DNA of 64,000 bases, taken from the NCBI RefSeq assembly GCF_014212055.1, contig NZ_JACJVO010000050.1, positions 1-64,000 of the forward strand. Direction: 5' to 3'. A model generated the notes under the pieces. The model did no database searches and was not told the DNA's origin. It saw only the letters and a program-made list of their open reading frames with translations. The stretch's first letter is position 1; each line of letters opens with the position of its first letter. The translations under genes and the position numbers were made by a program. The DNA is from Cohnella zeiphila. GTDB lineage: Bacteria; Bacillota; Bacilli; Paenibacillales; Paenibacillaceae. Shown one piece after another: positions 1-7,634 of this stretch.

Positions 1-123
1 TGTATTAGCTGGTTTTTTTGTCTTTGCGCTTTTACGGTCGCCGGCCGTCGCCGGTCCGACGTTTAAACCGCGGCAAACCGGCCGATACTGGGGATAAAAT
101 GTCCGGAAACGGGGAATGCCGGT

Positions 124-1374
124 ATGAATCTGGCCGATATGCTCTGCTACGCCGATATCGATCAACTGACCCGAATCGCCGACACCTATCGCTGCGAGTG
201 CAGCAGCCACTCCAAGAACGAGCTGATCCAGACCATTTTGATGACGGTGCAGCGGCGCGACGTGCTCGAGTCCAGGGTCGACGACATGAGCGAGAACGAT
301 TTGCGCTTTCTGAATTCGCTGCTCTTCGAGAGAAGGGCGGCCTACAGTCTCGAAGAGCTTACCGCCCGGGCGCAAACGGCTGCGCCCGAAGGGGAAGAGG
401 CGAAAGGGACGGAGGCGCGGACGGAACCGGATAAGCCGAAGGGCCGCAAACGGGCGGCCCGCAAACAGCCTGAGCCGCCGCCGCAGCCGGAAAGCTCCGC
501 CCGCAGCGCCATAGCCAGGTTCAAACGATTCGGCTGGCTGTTCAACGGTTTCTCGCACCAAACACGATTCCTCTACCATGTGCCGGAAGACGTGAAACGA
601 AGGCTGTGCGACGCATTGGACCAGCGCTACCGAATGTTGCTCGATATCCGGGAGGAACCGCCGGTTTACCGGGACGAGAGGGGACTCGCGGCATCGGATC
701 TGAAGGAATTTCTTCGGTTCGTGCAGCGGAACGACGTACCGCTCACGACCGAACAGGCCATGTACAAACGGCAGATTCAGCAAGTGCTCGAGCTGATGTC
801 GGTCTCGGAGCAGCTTCCGGGCAAAAGCGGCTGGCGCTTCGGCTATGGCCGCCGTTTCCGAGATTATCCGGACCGGTTCTCCCTCCTTTACGATTACGGC
901 TGCTACGCCGGATGGATCGCGGAGCTTCCGGAACGGCTGGAGCTGACGGAGGAAGGAGCGAAGAGGGCGGCAGGCGAACGGCCGGTCGATCCGCTGGATC
1001 TGTACCGTTTCTGGCTCCGGCTTTACAAAGGCCCGGTTCCGAATCTGATCTCGCTCGTTCACTGGATATCCCGGCTTGCCGGAGAGTGGACGACGGTGTC
1101 ATCGCTTGGGCAAATCTTGCTTCCGCTGATTCGTCCCTTCTATTATGATACGCCGGAAGACGTGCTGCGAAGCCGGGTGCTCGCGATGATGATGCATCTC
1201 GGCCTGCTCTCGTGGGGAGAGACGGCGGAAGGGGAGGCGGTCGTACGGATGACGCCGCAAGGAAGGCAGATGGTTACCGGAAGCGAAGTCGGCTTCGAAG
1301 ATCGCCTTCCGTGGGCCGACGCGATGGCCGGAGAGCCTTCCGCGGTCTTCGGCGGTTTTCCGCCCGGCTCTTAA
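124..1374 (+). CDS. Conserved protein of unknown function, 416 aa
   Basis: I do not recognise a named family. The N-terminus (residues 1-75) is rich in charged helices and may be a small protein-binding or winged-helix domain. Residues 80-125 form a low-complexity linker of Ala, Pro, Glu and Lys/Arg. The rest is mostly helical, with several Trp/Tyr-rich stretches. No signal peptide or membrane segment is visible. ATG 124 follows a weak purine-rich tract, so the exact start is uncertain. It lies upstream of an IDEAL-domain peptide and the ypiF-qcr cluster. A role in transcription or DNA processing is possible but not shown. Confidence 0.75.
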   Translation: MNLADMLCYADIDQLTRIADTYRCECSSHSKNELIQTILMTVQRRDVLESRVDDMSENDLRFLNSLLFERRAAYSLEELTARAQTAAPEGEEAKGTEARTEPDKPKGRKRAARKQPEPPPQPESSARSAIARFKRFGWLFNGFSHQTRFLYHVPEDVKRRLCDALDQRYRMLLDIREEPPVYRDERGLAASDLKEFLRFVQRNDVPLTTEQAMYKRQIQQVLELMSVSEQLPGKSGWRFGYGRRFRDYPDRFSLLYDYGCYAGWIAELPERLELTEEGAKRAAGERPVDPLDLYRFWLRLYKGPVPNLISLVHWISRLAGEWTTVSSLGQILLPLIRPFYYDTPEDVLRSRVLAMMMHLGLLSWGETAEGEAVVRMTPQGRQMVTGSEVGFEDRLPWADAMAGEPSAVFGGFPPGS

Positions 1375-1535
1375 GGGCGGCAAAACGCCGACAGATATAC
1401 CGCTGCTTGAGGAATTCGCTGTTTGGGCAAGGGTACATTGATCGGCATGGGGGGTTAAACGTCCCGAACGGGGCCGACATCGTTGAATATGCTTGTAGAG
1501 TGAACCCTTTACGCCGGAATTTGGAGGTGCAACCG

Positions 1536-1712
1536 ATGGACATGAAAGTCGCCTATGAGACGTTGCTGGGGCTGGCGGCGGAAATGGTTCTTGACGAGGC
1601 GCTGCGCAAACACCGGACGGAAAAAATATACGAGGCGATCGACGTGGCGCTGGCCGAGGGAGACGCGGACACCTTCCGCCGATTGACCGACGAGCTGAAG
1701 ACGATCCAGTAG
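1536..1712 (+). CDS. Small IDEAL-domain protein, 58 aa
   Basis: This 58-residue protein is almost entirely an IDEAL domain: the segment around VLDEALRKHR is followed by an amphipathic helix ending TDELKTIQ. In B. subtilis the same domain forms the C-terminus of YpiB, encoded just upstream of ypiF-qcrA, so its position here agrees. ATG 1536 was chosen because GGAGG sits at 1523-1527. The UPF0302 domain normally found N-terminal to IDEAL in YpiB is absent, so this is either a shortened YpiB or a free-standing IDEAL peptide. IDEAL domains bind protein partners; the partner here is unknown. A strong terminator follows. Confidence 0.75.
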   Translation: MDMKVAYETLLGLAAEMVLDEALRKHRTEKIYEAIDVALAEGDADTFRRLTDELKTIQ

Positions 1713-1730
1713 CTGCGGCGGGAAGGCACG

Positions 1731-1778
1731 GCCGTCAAGGCGGGAAGCGGCAACGCTTCCGCCTTGACGGCTCTTTTT
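1731..1778 (+). terminator. Rho-independent terminator after the IDEAL gene
   Basis: A stem of about 17 bp (arms 1731-1748 and 1755-1771, one bulged G, loop GGCAAC) is followed by a T-run at 1773-1777. Confidence 0.9.
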
Positions 1779-1780
1779 AC

Positions 1781-1887
1781 TGTTTAGGAAATGATGCGAA
1801 TAAATTTCTGTGGATTACAGGGGGCTCCCCCAAAAGTAATCGGAATTAACTTCAGAGCCTCGCTTCACTTTTGGGGGATTTGTTCTG
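1781..1887. repeat. Interspersed hairpin repeat, family A, locus 1 (one core)
   Basis: The core at 1820-1877 begins with the palindrome GGGGGCTCCCCC. It is bounded by CCCCCAAAAGT and ACTTTTGGGGG, which form an 11-bp inverted repeat around about 35 nt. The core is embedded in a longer conserved unit running from TGTTTAGG (1781) to TGTTCTG (1881-1887). The same long unit recurs at 40167-40340 and related cores recur at 59729-59912. At this locus and at 40167 the unit starts immediately after a terminator. Confidence 0.85.
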
Positions 1888-2021
1888 GCATCTTCCGGGC
1901 GGCACCCGAAGGGAATTGCTCGCCAAAAGTCGCGAAAGGGCTTTCGCGGCCGTCCTTTTTGCAGTAGGATGATAGTGAACTCCTACTTAACTAAAGGCGA
2001 GAGGGAAAGGAAGGATTGGCC
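1888..2021. other. Intergenic remainder before the acetylesterase gene
   Basis: This stretch contains a GC-rich hairpin (CGCGAAAG at 1931-1938 pairing with CTTTCGCG at 1941-1948) and a T-run at 1956-1960, which could be a weak terminator. TTGCAG at 1959-1964 could be a -35 element, but no convincing -10 follows. Nothing else is recognised. Confidence 0.4.
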
Positions 2022-2984
2022 GTGCCGTTGGTGGACATGCCGCTTGAGAAATTGAAAGCTTATCAGGGAATCAGCCCGAAGCCGGACGACTTCGACGCTT
2101 ACTGGGACCGGGCGATCGCCGAGATGAAGGCGGTTGACCCGCAGATCGAGATGAAGCCGGCCGATTTTCAGGTGCCGTTCGCGGAATGCTACGATTTGAC
2201 CTTTACGGGCGTGAGGGGAGCGAGAATCTACGCCAAGTACGTCAAACCCAAAAACGTGGCCGAACCGCATCCTGCCGTCGTGCAGTTCCACGGTTATTCG
2301 GGTCATTCGGGCGATTGGACGTCGAAGCTCGGCTATGCCGCGCTCGGGTTTTCGGTTTTGGCGATGGACGTCCGCGGACAAGGAGGCAAGTCGGAAGATA
2401 CCGGCGGCGTTAAGGGCAACACGCTGCGGGGACATATCATTCGCGGCGCGGACGACCATCCCGACAACCTGCTGTTCCGCCATATTTTCCTCGACACTGC
2501 GCAGCTGGCCGGCATCGCGATGGAGCTTCCGGAAGTCGATCCGAGCCGGGTCGCCGCGATCGGCGGGTCCCAAGGCGGAGCGCTGACGCTCGCCTGTGCC
2601 GCATTGGAGCCGCGCGTCTCCAGGCTCGTGCCTGTCTATCCGTTCCTGAGCGATTACCGCAGAGTATGGGAGATGGACCTGGCCAAGGACGCTTACGAGG
2701 AACTTCGCATCTATTTTCGCTTGTTCGATCCGATGCACGAACGGGAAGAGGCGTTTTTCCGCACGCTCGGCTATATCGACGTTCAATTCCTGGCGCCGCG
2801 CATCCGGGGGGACGTGCTCATGGGCACCGGCTTGATGGATACGGTCACGCCTCCGTCCACGCAGTTTGCGGCGTACAACAAAATTACGTCCCCCAAGAAG
2901 CTGGCCGTTTACCCGGACTACGGGCATGAAGGGCTGCCCGGAATGGACGAGAAGACGATGACATTCCTGAAGGAACTGCTTTAG
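2022..2984 (+). CDS. Acetylxylan esterase / cephalosporin-C deacetylase, CE7 family, 320 aa
   Basis: Alpha/beta hydrolase that removes acetyl groups from xylo-oligosaccharides and, in the family, cephalosporin C; the lack of a signal peptide implies a cytoplasmic enzyme. Ser183 lies in the nucleophile elbow G-G-S-Q-G, Asp273 in LMDTV and His302 in YGHE, giving a complete catalytic triad. The CE7 RGQGG signature is present near residue 120. The length matches the family (about 320 aa). The GTG at 2022 is preferred over the in-frame TTG at 2016, because AAGGAAGG then has normal spacing and family members begin MPLVDMPLE. It is not part of the conserved ypi-qcr order and looks like a metabolic insertion; family A repeat lies upstream. 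Confidence 0.9.
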   Translation: MPLVDMPLEKLKAYQGISPKPDDFDAYWDRAIAEMKAVDPQIEMKPADFQVPFAECYDLTFTGVRGARIYAKYVKPKNVAEPHPAVVQFHGYSGHSGDWTSKLGYAALGFSVLAMDVRGQGGKSEDTGGVKGNTLRGHIIRGADDHPDNLLFRHIFLDTAQLAGIAMELPEVDPSRVAAIGGSQGGALTLACAALEPRVSRLVPVYPFLSDYRRVWEMDLAKDAYEELRIYFRLFDPMHEREEAFFRTLGYIDVQFLAPRIRGDVLMGTGLMDTVTPPSTQFAAYNKITSPKKLAVYPDYGHEGLPGMDEKTMTFLKELL

Positions 2985-3081
2985 AATACCGGAAAAACGC
3001 GCGTCGACGCCAGGATCCGAAGCGGTTTGTTTGGCGCCGGCTCTCCCGGAACGGGTTCCGGAACCTGAAAGGAAGCTATGG

Positions 3082-3513
3082 ATGAAGTTTAGCGAATTCA
3101 ATAAGGAAGAAGAATGGGCGGATTTGGCCCCTTATCTTGATACATGCCTGCTCCCCGTCACCGGCCTGACGGGCGAAGAGACGCCTCCGGAAGCGGCGGA
3201 CAAAGCGGCGGAGGCAGGGAAGTGGCTCCAACCGCTCGAGCTTGCATTCCGGGGCCGGACCGTCACTCTGCCGGCCTATCACTACGCCGACGTCTCGGAC
3301 GAAGGAGAGAGGGAACGGCTCGTCCGCTATTGCGAGCGTGTCAAGCGATCCGCCTACCGTTATCTGATCGTGGTGACCGGCGAGGCAGGATGGACGGCGC
3401 AAACGATACCCCCTGCCGACCTGATTGCCGGGCCGGCGGAAGCGGGCGAAGAACCCGATCCGGAAGCGCTGAAACGGGCGGTCGCCGCCTTGTGGAAAGG
3501 GATTCGGGATTAG
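3082..3513 (+). CDS. ypiF: YpiF-like protein (DUF2487), 143 aa
   Basis: A small cytoplasmic protein beginning MKFSEFNKEEEW, which resembles the YpiF/DUF2487 family by sequence pattern and by position directly upstream of qcrA, as in B. subtilis. ATG 3082 follows AAAGGAA with normal spacing. No catalytic motif or membrane segment is apparent and no biochemical role is established for the family. About 240 bases containing the qcr promoter separate it from qcrA. Confidence 0.75.
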   Translation: MKFSEFNKEEEWADLAPYLDTCLLPVTGLTGEETPPEAADKAAEAGKWLQPLELAFRGRTVTLPAYHYADVSDEGERERLVRYCERVKRSAYRYLIVVTGEAGWTAQTIPPADLIAGPAEAGEEPDPEALKRAVAALWKGIRD

Positions 3514-3645
3514 AGGCGGGGCATGCATAAGATGAGAGGATCGGAGCAAACAATAAGCGGGCAACCGCCACAGGTGAATTGTGACAAATTGATAACATTT
3601 TGGCCGGTCGATTTCCGTCGGCCCCCCAAACGGGACTGGCAATTC

Positions 3646-3674
3646 TTGACGCCCCCATAAGCCTGGGCTATTAT
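3646..3674 (+). promoter_or_regulatory. Sigma-A promoter of qcrABC
   Basis: TTGACG at 3646-3651, a 17-bp spacer and TATTAT at 3669-3674 form a strong vegetative promoter about 75 bases before the qcrA start codon. Confidence 0.85.
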
Positions 3675-3750
3675 TATTTATGTCTTTGTGAACAAAAAGT
3701 GAAGAAGTCCGTAAAGGACGCGATATTGGTGGGCAAAGGGGGTTGAACAT

Positions 3751-4284
3751 ATGAACCACAACGAGCAGCATGAAACCGCGCACAAGCCTGTCAAGCGCAA
3801 AGAGATGACGAGACGGCAATTTTTGTCCTATACGCTGGGCGGCGCGACGGCCTTCATGTCGATGGGAGCCGTTCTGCCGATGCTGCGATTCGCCGTCGAT
3901 CCGCTTCTCGAGAAGAAGCAAACCGGCGCGTTCGTCAAGGTAATCGAAGAGGGCAAAGTGACCTCGGAGCCTCAGCAGGTGGATTTCAAGGTGCACCAGG
4001 TCGACGGCTGGTACGAGAGCGACCCGAAGATGCAAGCTTATATCGCCAAGGGCGACGACGGCAAGGTCTTCGCCTTGTCTCCGATTTGCAAGCATCTGGG
4101 CTGCACGATCAGCTGGAGCGGACCGGAGGCGCCGAACTTGTATCACTGCCCGTGCCACGGCGCGAGATATACGAAGGACGGCAAAAATCTGAAGGTGGCG
4201 CCGAAGCCGCTGGATGAATACGAAGTGAAGGTCGACAACGGTTGGGTTTACCTCGGACCGCTTGAACCGAACACACGGGTATAA
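3751..4284 (+). CDS. qcrA: Menaquinol:cytochrome c reductase Rieske iron-sulfur subunit
   Basis: Rieske [2Fe-2S] subunit of the bc-type complex, which accepts an electron from menaquinol on the outer face of the membrane. The cluster ligands are visible as C113-K-H115-L-G-C118 and C133-P-C135-H136; Cys118 and Cys133 can form the usual disulfide. A twin-arginine-type segment (R21-R22-Q-F-L) precedes a hydrophobic anchor at about residues 26-48, in keeping with Tat export of Rieske proteins. At 177 aa it has the usual Bacillus QcrA length. ATG 3751 follows AAAGGGGG. It is the first gene of qcrABC, 17 bases before qcrB. Confidence 0.97.
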   Translation: MNHNEQHETAHKPVKRKEMTRRQFLSYTLGGATAFMSMGAVLPMLRFAVDPLLEKKQTGAFVKVIEEGKVTSEPQQVDFKVHQVDGWYESDPKMQAYIAKGDDGKVFALSPICKHLGCTISWSGPEAPNLYHCPCHGARYTKDGKNLKVAPKPLDEYEVKVDNGWVYLGPLEPNTRV

Positions 4285-4301
4285 GGAGGGCGTTTCGTCC
4301 C

Positions 4302-4973
4302 ATGTTTAAAGGCATGTACAATTGGATCGACGAACGTCTGGACGTTACGCCGATGTGGAGAGATATCGCGGACCACGAGGTGCCCGAGCACGTCAACCCG
4401 GCGCATCACTTCTCCGCTTTCGTCTACTGTTTCGGCGGCCTGACGTTTTTCATTACCGTCATCCAGATCCTCTCGGGGATGTTCCTGACGATGTATTACG
4501 TGCCCGACATCATCAACGCCTATTACAGCGTTGACTATCTCCAGCACCAGGTAGCGTTCGGCGTCATCGTGCGCGGCATGCACCATTGGGGCGCGAGTCT
4601 CGTTATCGTGATGATGTTCTTACATACGCTGCGCGTTTTCTTCACCGGCTCCTACAAGGCGCCGCGCGAGATGAACTGGGTCGTCGGGATGCTCATTTTC
4701 TTCGTTATGCTGGGGCTCGGATTTACGGGCTACCTGCTTCCGTGGGACAACAAGGCGTACTTCGCCACGAAGGTCGGCTTGGAGATCGCCGGTTCCGTTC
4801 CTTGGATCGGCGGATACATCAAGGAGTTGCTGAACGGAGGATCCATCGTCGGCGCGCAGACGCTTACACGCTTCTTCGCGATCCACGTGTTCTTCCTGCC
4901 CGGCGTGCTGCTGACGCTGCTTGCCGCGCACTTCTTCATGATTCGAAAACAGGGCATTTCCGGGCCGCTGTAA
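4302..4973 (+). CDS. qcrB: Menaquinol:cytochrome c reductase cytochrome b6 subunit
   Basis: Integral membrane cytochrome b of the b6 type (223 aa, four transmembrane helices), carrying the two b hemes and part of the quinol site. Paired histidines on the second and fourth helices (around H94 in GMHHWG, and the HTLR and IHVFF regions) are the expected heme ligands. Cys43 in the YCFGG segment matches the cysteine that binds an extra heme covalently in B. subtilis QcrB and cytochrome b6f. The start is preceded by AAGGAGGG. It lies between qcrA and qcrC, as in all Bacillales. Confidence 0.97.
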   Translation: MFKGMYNWIDERLDVTPMWRDIADHEVPEHVNPAHHFSAFVYCFGGLTFFITVIQILSGMFLTMYYVPDIINAYYSVDYLQHQVAFGVIVRGMHHWGASLVIVMMFLHTLRVFFTGSYKAPREMNWVVGMLIFFVMLGLGFTGYLLPWDNKAYFATKVGLEIAGSVPWIGGYIKELLNGGSIVGAQTLTRFFAIHVFFLPGVLLTLLAAHFFMIRKQGISGPL

Positions 4974-4994
4974 GAGAGAGGGGAGTGGCAAGTT

Positions 4995-5885
4995 TTGGCA
5001 CACGGACACGGACACAATCCGAATGAGAAAGTCGTCTACGTCGGCGACTCCCGCATTCGCAAACCAAGCAGCGTCAAGCCTGCGCCTCCGGACTATACCT
5101 CCTTCCCGGGTAAGTCGGAAGCGTTTATCCCGAACTTCCTGCTGAAAGAATGGATGGCGGGCGTCGTCATGCTGGTCGGCTTTCTCGTCCTGACGATCGC
5201 CGAGCCGGCACCGCTCGGATATCCGGCGGATCCGCTCAACTCGTCTTTCATTCCGATGCCGGACTGGTACTTCCTGTTTATTTACCAACTGCTGAAGTAC
5301 CCGTACACGTCCGACCAGTACATCGTGCTGGGGACGGTGTTGATTCCGGGGATCGCGTTCGGCGCATTGCTGCTCGCACCGTTCCTCGATACCGGCAAGG
5401 AGCGCCGCTTCTACAGACGGCCGATCGCGTCTTCGCTGATGTTTCTGTCGCTGATCGCGGCCTGCTACTTGACCTGGGTATCCTGGAATACGTACCAAGG
5501 CGAGCTCGAGAAGAACGGCGTCGTGCCGGAACAGATCGAGCGCGCGGAGAAATCGAAGGAATCGATCGAGCAAGGCAAGGGACGGTACATCTATGGGCGC
5601 GAGAAGGAAGTCGCGCTCGTCAAGGCGGACGATCCGGCGTTCTCGATCATGCAGAAAGCGCAATGTATCGCGTGCCACGGCACCGAGCTCGAAGGCGGAG
5701 CCGGACCGTCTCTGCGCGGCATCGGCGATACGCTGCAGAAGGACCAGATCGTCGATACGATCACGAACGGCCGCAACAACGGCGCGATGCCTTCCTTCAA
5801 GGATAAGCTGACATCGGCGGAGATCGACCAAGTCGCCACCTGGCTGTCCGAGCAGAAGGCGGATGCCGCCGGATCCTCGGAATAA
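4995..5885 (+). CDS. qcrC: Menaquinol:cytochrome c reductase subunit IV-cytochrome c fusion
   Basis: A 296-residue fusion typical of Bacillales. The N-terminal half resembles b6f subunit IV, with three membrane segments between residues 50 and 165 and the PDWYFLF quinol-site motif. The C-terminal half is a cytochrome c domain with C224-I-A-C227-H228 and a likely axial Met265. It carries electrons from the Rieske centre to cytochrome c or cytochrome oxidase. The TTG start at 4995 is supported by GGGGAG upstream. A modest terminator hairpin follows at 5898, closing the qcr operon. Confidence 0.96.
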   Translation: MAHGHGHNPNEKVVYVGDSRIRKPSSVKPAPPDYTSFPGKSEAFIPNFLLKEWMAGVVMLVGFLVLTIAEPAPLGYPADPLNSSFIPMPDWYFLFIYQLLKYPYTSDQYIVLGTVLIPGIAFGALLLAPFLDTGKERRFYRRPIASSLMFLSLIAACYLTWVSWNTYQGELEKNGVVPEQIERAEKSKESIEQGKGRYIYGREKEVALVKADDPAFSIMQKAQCIACHGTELEGGAGPSLRGIGDTLQKDQIVDTITNGRNNGAMPSFKDKLTSAEIDQVATWLSEQKADAAGSSE

Positions 5886-5897
5886 CCGATACGAAGA

Positions 5898-5930
5898 AGA
5901 GACCTGACCGCTTGCGGCCAGGTCTCTTTC
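5898..5930 (+). terminator. Terminator-like hairpin after qcrC
   Basis: AGAGACCTG-A-CCG pairs with CGG-C-CAGGTCTCT around a CTTG loop; only a short T-run (TTTC) follows, so termination may be partial. Confidence 0.65.
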
Positions 5931-6050
5931 GCCAAACGGAACGCCTGGTCGGCTTGGATGGGCAATTGTCCTCTTAAGGAATCGGCATCGAAGCGTCGCT
6001 GCAATCTCGGGGGTTTGTTCACTTATTAAGGAAATGAGGGATTGGACCAT

Positions 6051-6719
6051 ATGGATTGGAAGTACTTCGGATCGAGATCGTTCCTGCTGCACCCGATGAC
6101 GCTAGCCTTGCTTCTTCTGTTCTACGTGCCGGGAACCGTCTACGGTTATATCTGGTATGAAGGTCAGTTGATCGATACGTGGCAGGATCATCCCCACTGG
6201 CAGATTCCGTTCGTACCCGACAGTCCGACCGCTTCGCTGTTCTTTACGCTGGCGATCGTTTGGCGCTGGATTCAGCCGGATAAGCCCCGCTCGGCTTGGG
6301 CGGCCGGCATTCGGGGCGTCTTGGAGGCGCTGGCCGTCGTTACTTCCATTAAATACGGCATCTGGGCGGGCGCGATCATTTTCATAGGGGCGGCCCAAGG
6401 CGACGTTCTCGTCTGGCAGCATTGGATGCTCGTCGTTTCCCATGGCGCGATGGCCATCTGCGCGCTGCTATACGCTCGCTTCTTCTATTTCGGCCCGATG
6501 GCTCTGGCCATCGGAGCGGCGTGGACGTTCCTCAACGATTCCATCGATTACGGCTTCGGGGTTTACCCGTACTTGCCGTCCGAGCTCGACGACAATGTGG
6601 CCGGCATCGCCTGGTTCACGTTCTCGCTGACGGCCTGCAGCGTGCTGGCCGCCGCGATCGCGCGCCGTTACCCGGTTTCCTCTCGGGCAGCCCGACGATT
6701 GATGCCGAAGCCGGACTGA
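6051..6719 (+). CDS. ypjA: YpjA-like membrane protein (DUF1405), 222 aa
   Basis: Polytopic membrane protein with about six hydrophobic segments and conserved polar motifs such as GTVYGYIWY, FLNDSIDYG and GVYPYLP, which fit DUF1405/YpjA. It sits between qcrC and ypjB as in B. subtilis. ATG 6051 is preferred over the in-frame TTG at 6042 because GAGGG at 6036-6040 would be too close to the latter. The function of the family is not known; its constant association with qcr suggests a link to membrane energetics, which is inference. Confidence 0.85.
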   Translation: MDWKYFGSRSFLLHPMTLALLLLFYVPGTVYGYIWYEGQLIDTWQDHPHWQIPFVPDSPTASLFFTLAIVWRWIQPDKPRSAWAAGIRGVLEALAVVTSIKYGIWAGAIIFIGAAQGDVLVWQHWMLVVSHGAMAICALLYARFFYFGPMALAIGAAWTFLNDSIDYGFGVYPYLPSELDDNVAGIAWFTFSLTACSVLAAAIARRYPVSSRAARRLMPKPD

Positions 6720-6771
6720 TCGGTTCTAAGCTCCCCTTGTCCCACATATTTTGGTGGGGGAGGGGATGTCC

Positions 6772-7632
6772 ATGTCAGTTTCCGAGGGAAAAAGATTTCG
6801 GCCTGGACGGATGGGCGGAGCCGTTCTGGCGATCGTGCTGGCGGCGTTGTTCATTTGTGCCGCGACGGCCCGGGCGGCGGCGCCGGCCGCCGGATCCGGC
6901 GATGCCGTGAGCGCATTCCGTTCGGCGGCCGATTCGTTATATGACGCATTGACGAAAGGGAACCGGCTGGAAGCAAGCCGGCAGCTGACGGCGGCCGAGA
7001 AGGCGTTCCGAGCGCTGCCGATGACGGCGATTCCGACGGCGGAAGGCGTCGAGGCGCTCGCGGGGAGCGTCACGGAAATGAAGCGGGCGTTGGCGTCGCT
7101 TCAGCCGGATGATGAGCGGCTGCAGCGGGCGGCCGGCGCGCTGAGACTCGCCGCGGATGTACTGACTCGGCCCGAGGAGCCGTTGTGGCTGCAGTATAAG
7201 CCGCTGCTGCTGGAGGATGCCGACAAACTGGACGCCGCCCTGGCGGACAAAGGCAAGGACGGGGCGCCGGGCGGACAAGCACTTGCGGCGCTGGAGCGGA
7301 TTCAGACGCGGTATGCGCTCATTCGGACGGCCGTGCTGATGACCAGGGAAGAGCCGTCCGCCGTCGTACGGACGGATTCGGTGCTTCGTTACGCGGAGCG
7401 GGTGCTCAAGGCCGACCGGCCGGATTCTTCGCTGCTCGGAGGCTTGGCCGAGCCGGTTCGGGAGGCGCTGGCGGGACTGTTCCCGGATAGCGGCGAGCCG
7501 CAGACGGCCGTGCCGGCATTGATGCCGCCGACGTGGGGGTTCGCCGCGACGGTCGGATCCTTCATCGTCACGATCCTGTCCTGGGCCGGCTGGCGGCGAT
7601 ACCGTTACGATCGGGCGCACCCGAAGAGATAA
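6772..7632 (+). CDS. ypjB: Sporulation protein YpjB, 286 aa
   Basis: The protein has an N-terminal signal or anchor (residues 15-38, ending near ATARA), a large helical extracytoplasmic domain, and a C-terminal membrane segment (about 255-273) followed by an Arg-rich tail. This layout and its position after ypjA match the SpoYpjB family, which is associated with sporulation in Bacillus. ATG 6772 is chosen since GGGGGAGGGG (6756-6765) abuts the upstream ATG 6766. The stop lies 2 bases from the end of the convergent yitT gene, so the two transcripts must terminate within each other's coding regions. Confidence 0.8.
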   Translation: MSVSEGKRFRPGRMGGAVLAIVLAALFICAATARAAAPAAGSGDAVSAFRSAADSLYDALTKGNRLEASRQLTAAEKAFRALPMTAIPTAEGVEALAGSVTEMKRALASLQPDDERLQRAAGALRLAADVLTRPEEPLWLQYKPLLLEDADKLDAALADKGKDGAPGGQALAALERIQTRYALIRTAVLMTREEPSAVVRTDSVLRYAERVLKADRPDSSLLGGLAEPVREALAGLFPDSGEPQTAVPALMPPTWGFAATVGSFIVTILSWAGWRRYRYDRAHPKR

Positions 7633-7634
7633 GC

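Noticed and set aside
1983..3101. Long minus-strand reading frame opposite the acetylesterase
   Set aside because: It is the antisense of a conserved CE7 gene. GC-rich codons give long open antisense frames; the protein is Arg/His-rich and resembles nothing.
3579..3693. Rex or FNR operator at qcrABC (TTGTGA at 3579-3584 and TTGTGAAC at 3686-3693)
   Set aside because: Only half-sites are present; the matching TTCACAA or TCACA halves are missing at correct spacing.
4620..6092. 490-codon minus-strand frame over qcrB-qcrC
   Set aside because: It mirrors well-conserved qcr genes, has an Arg/Gln-rich composition and no ribosome site.
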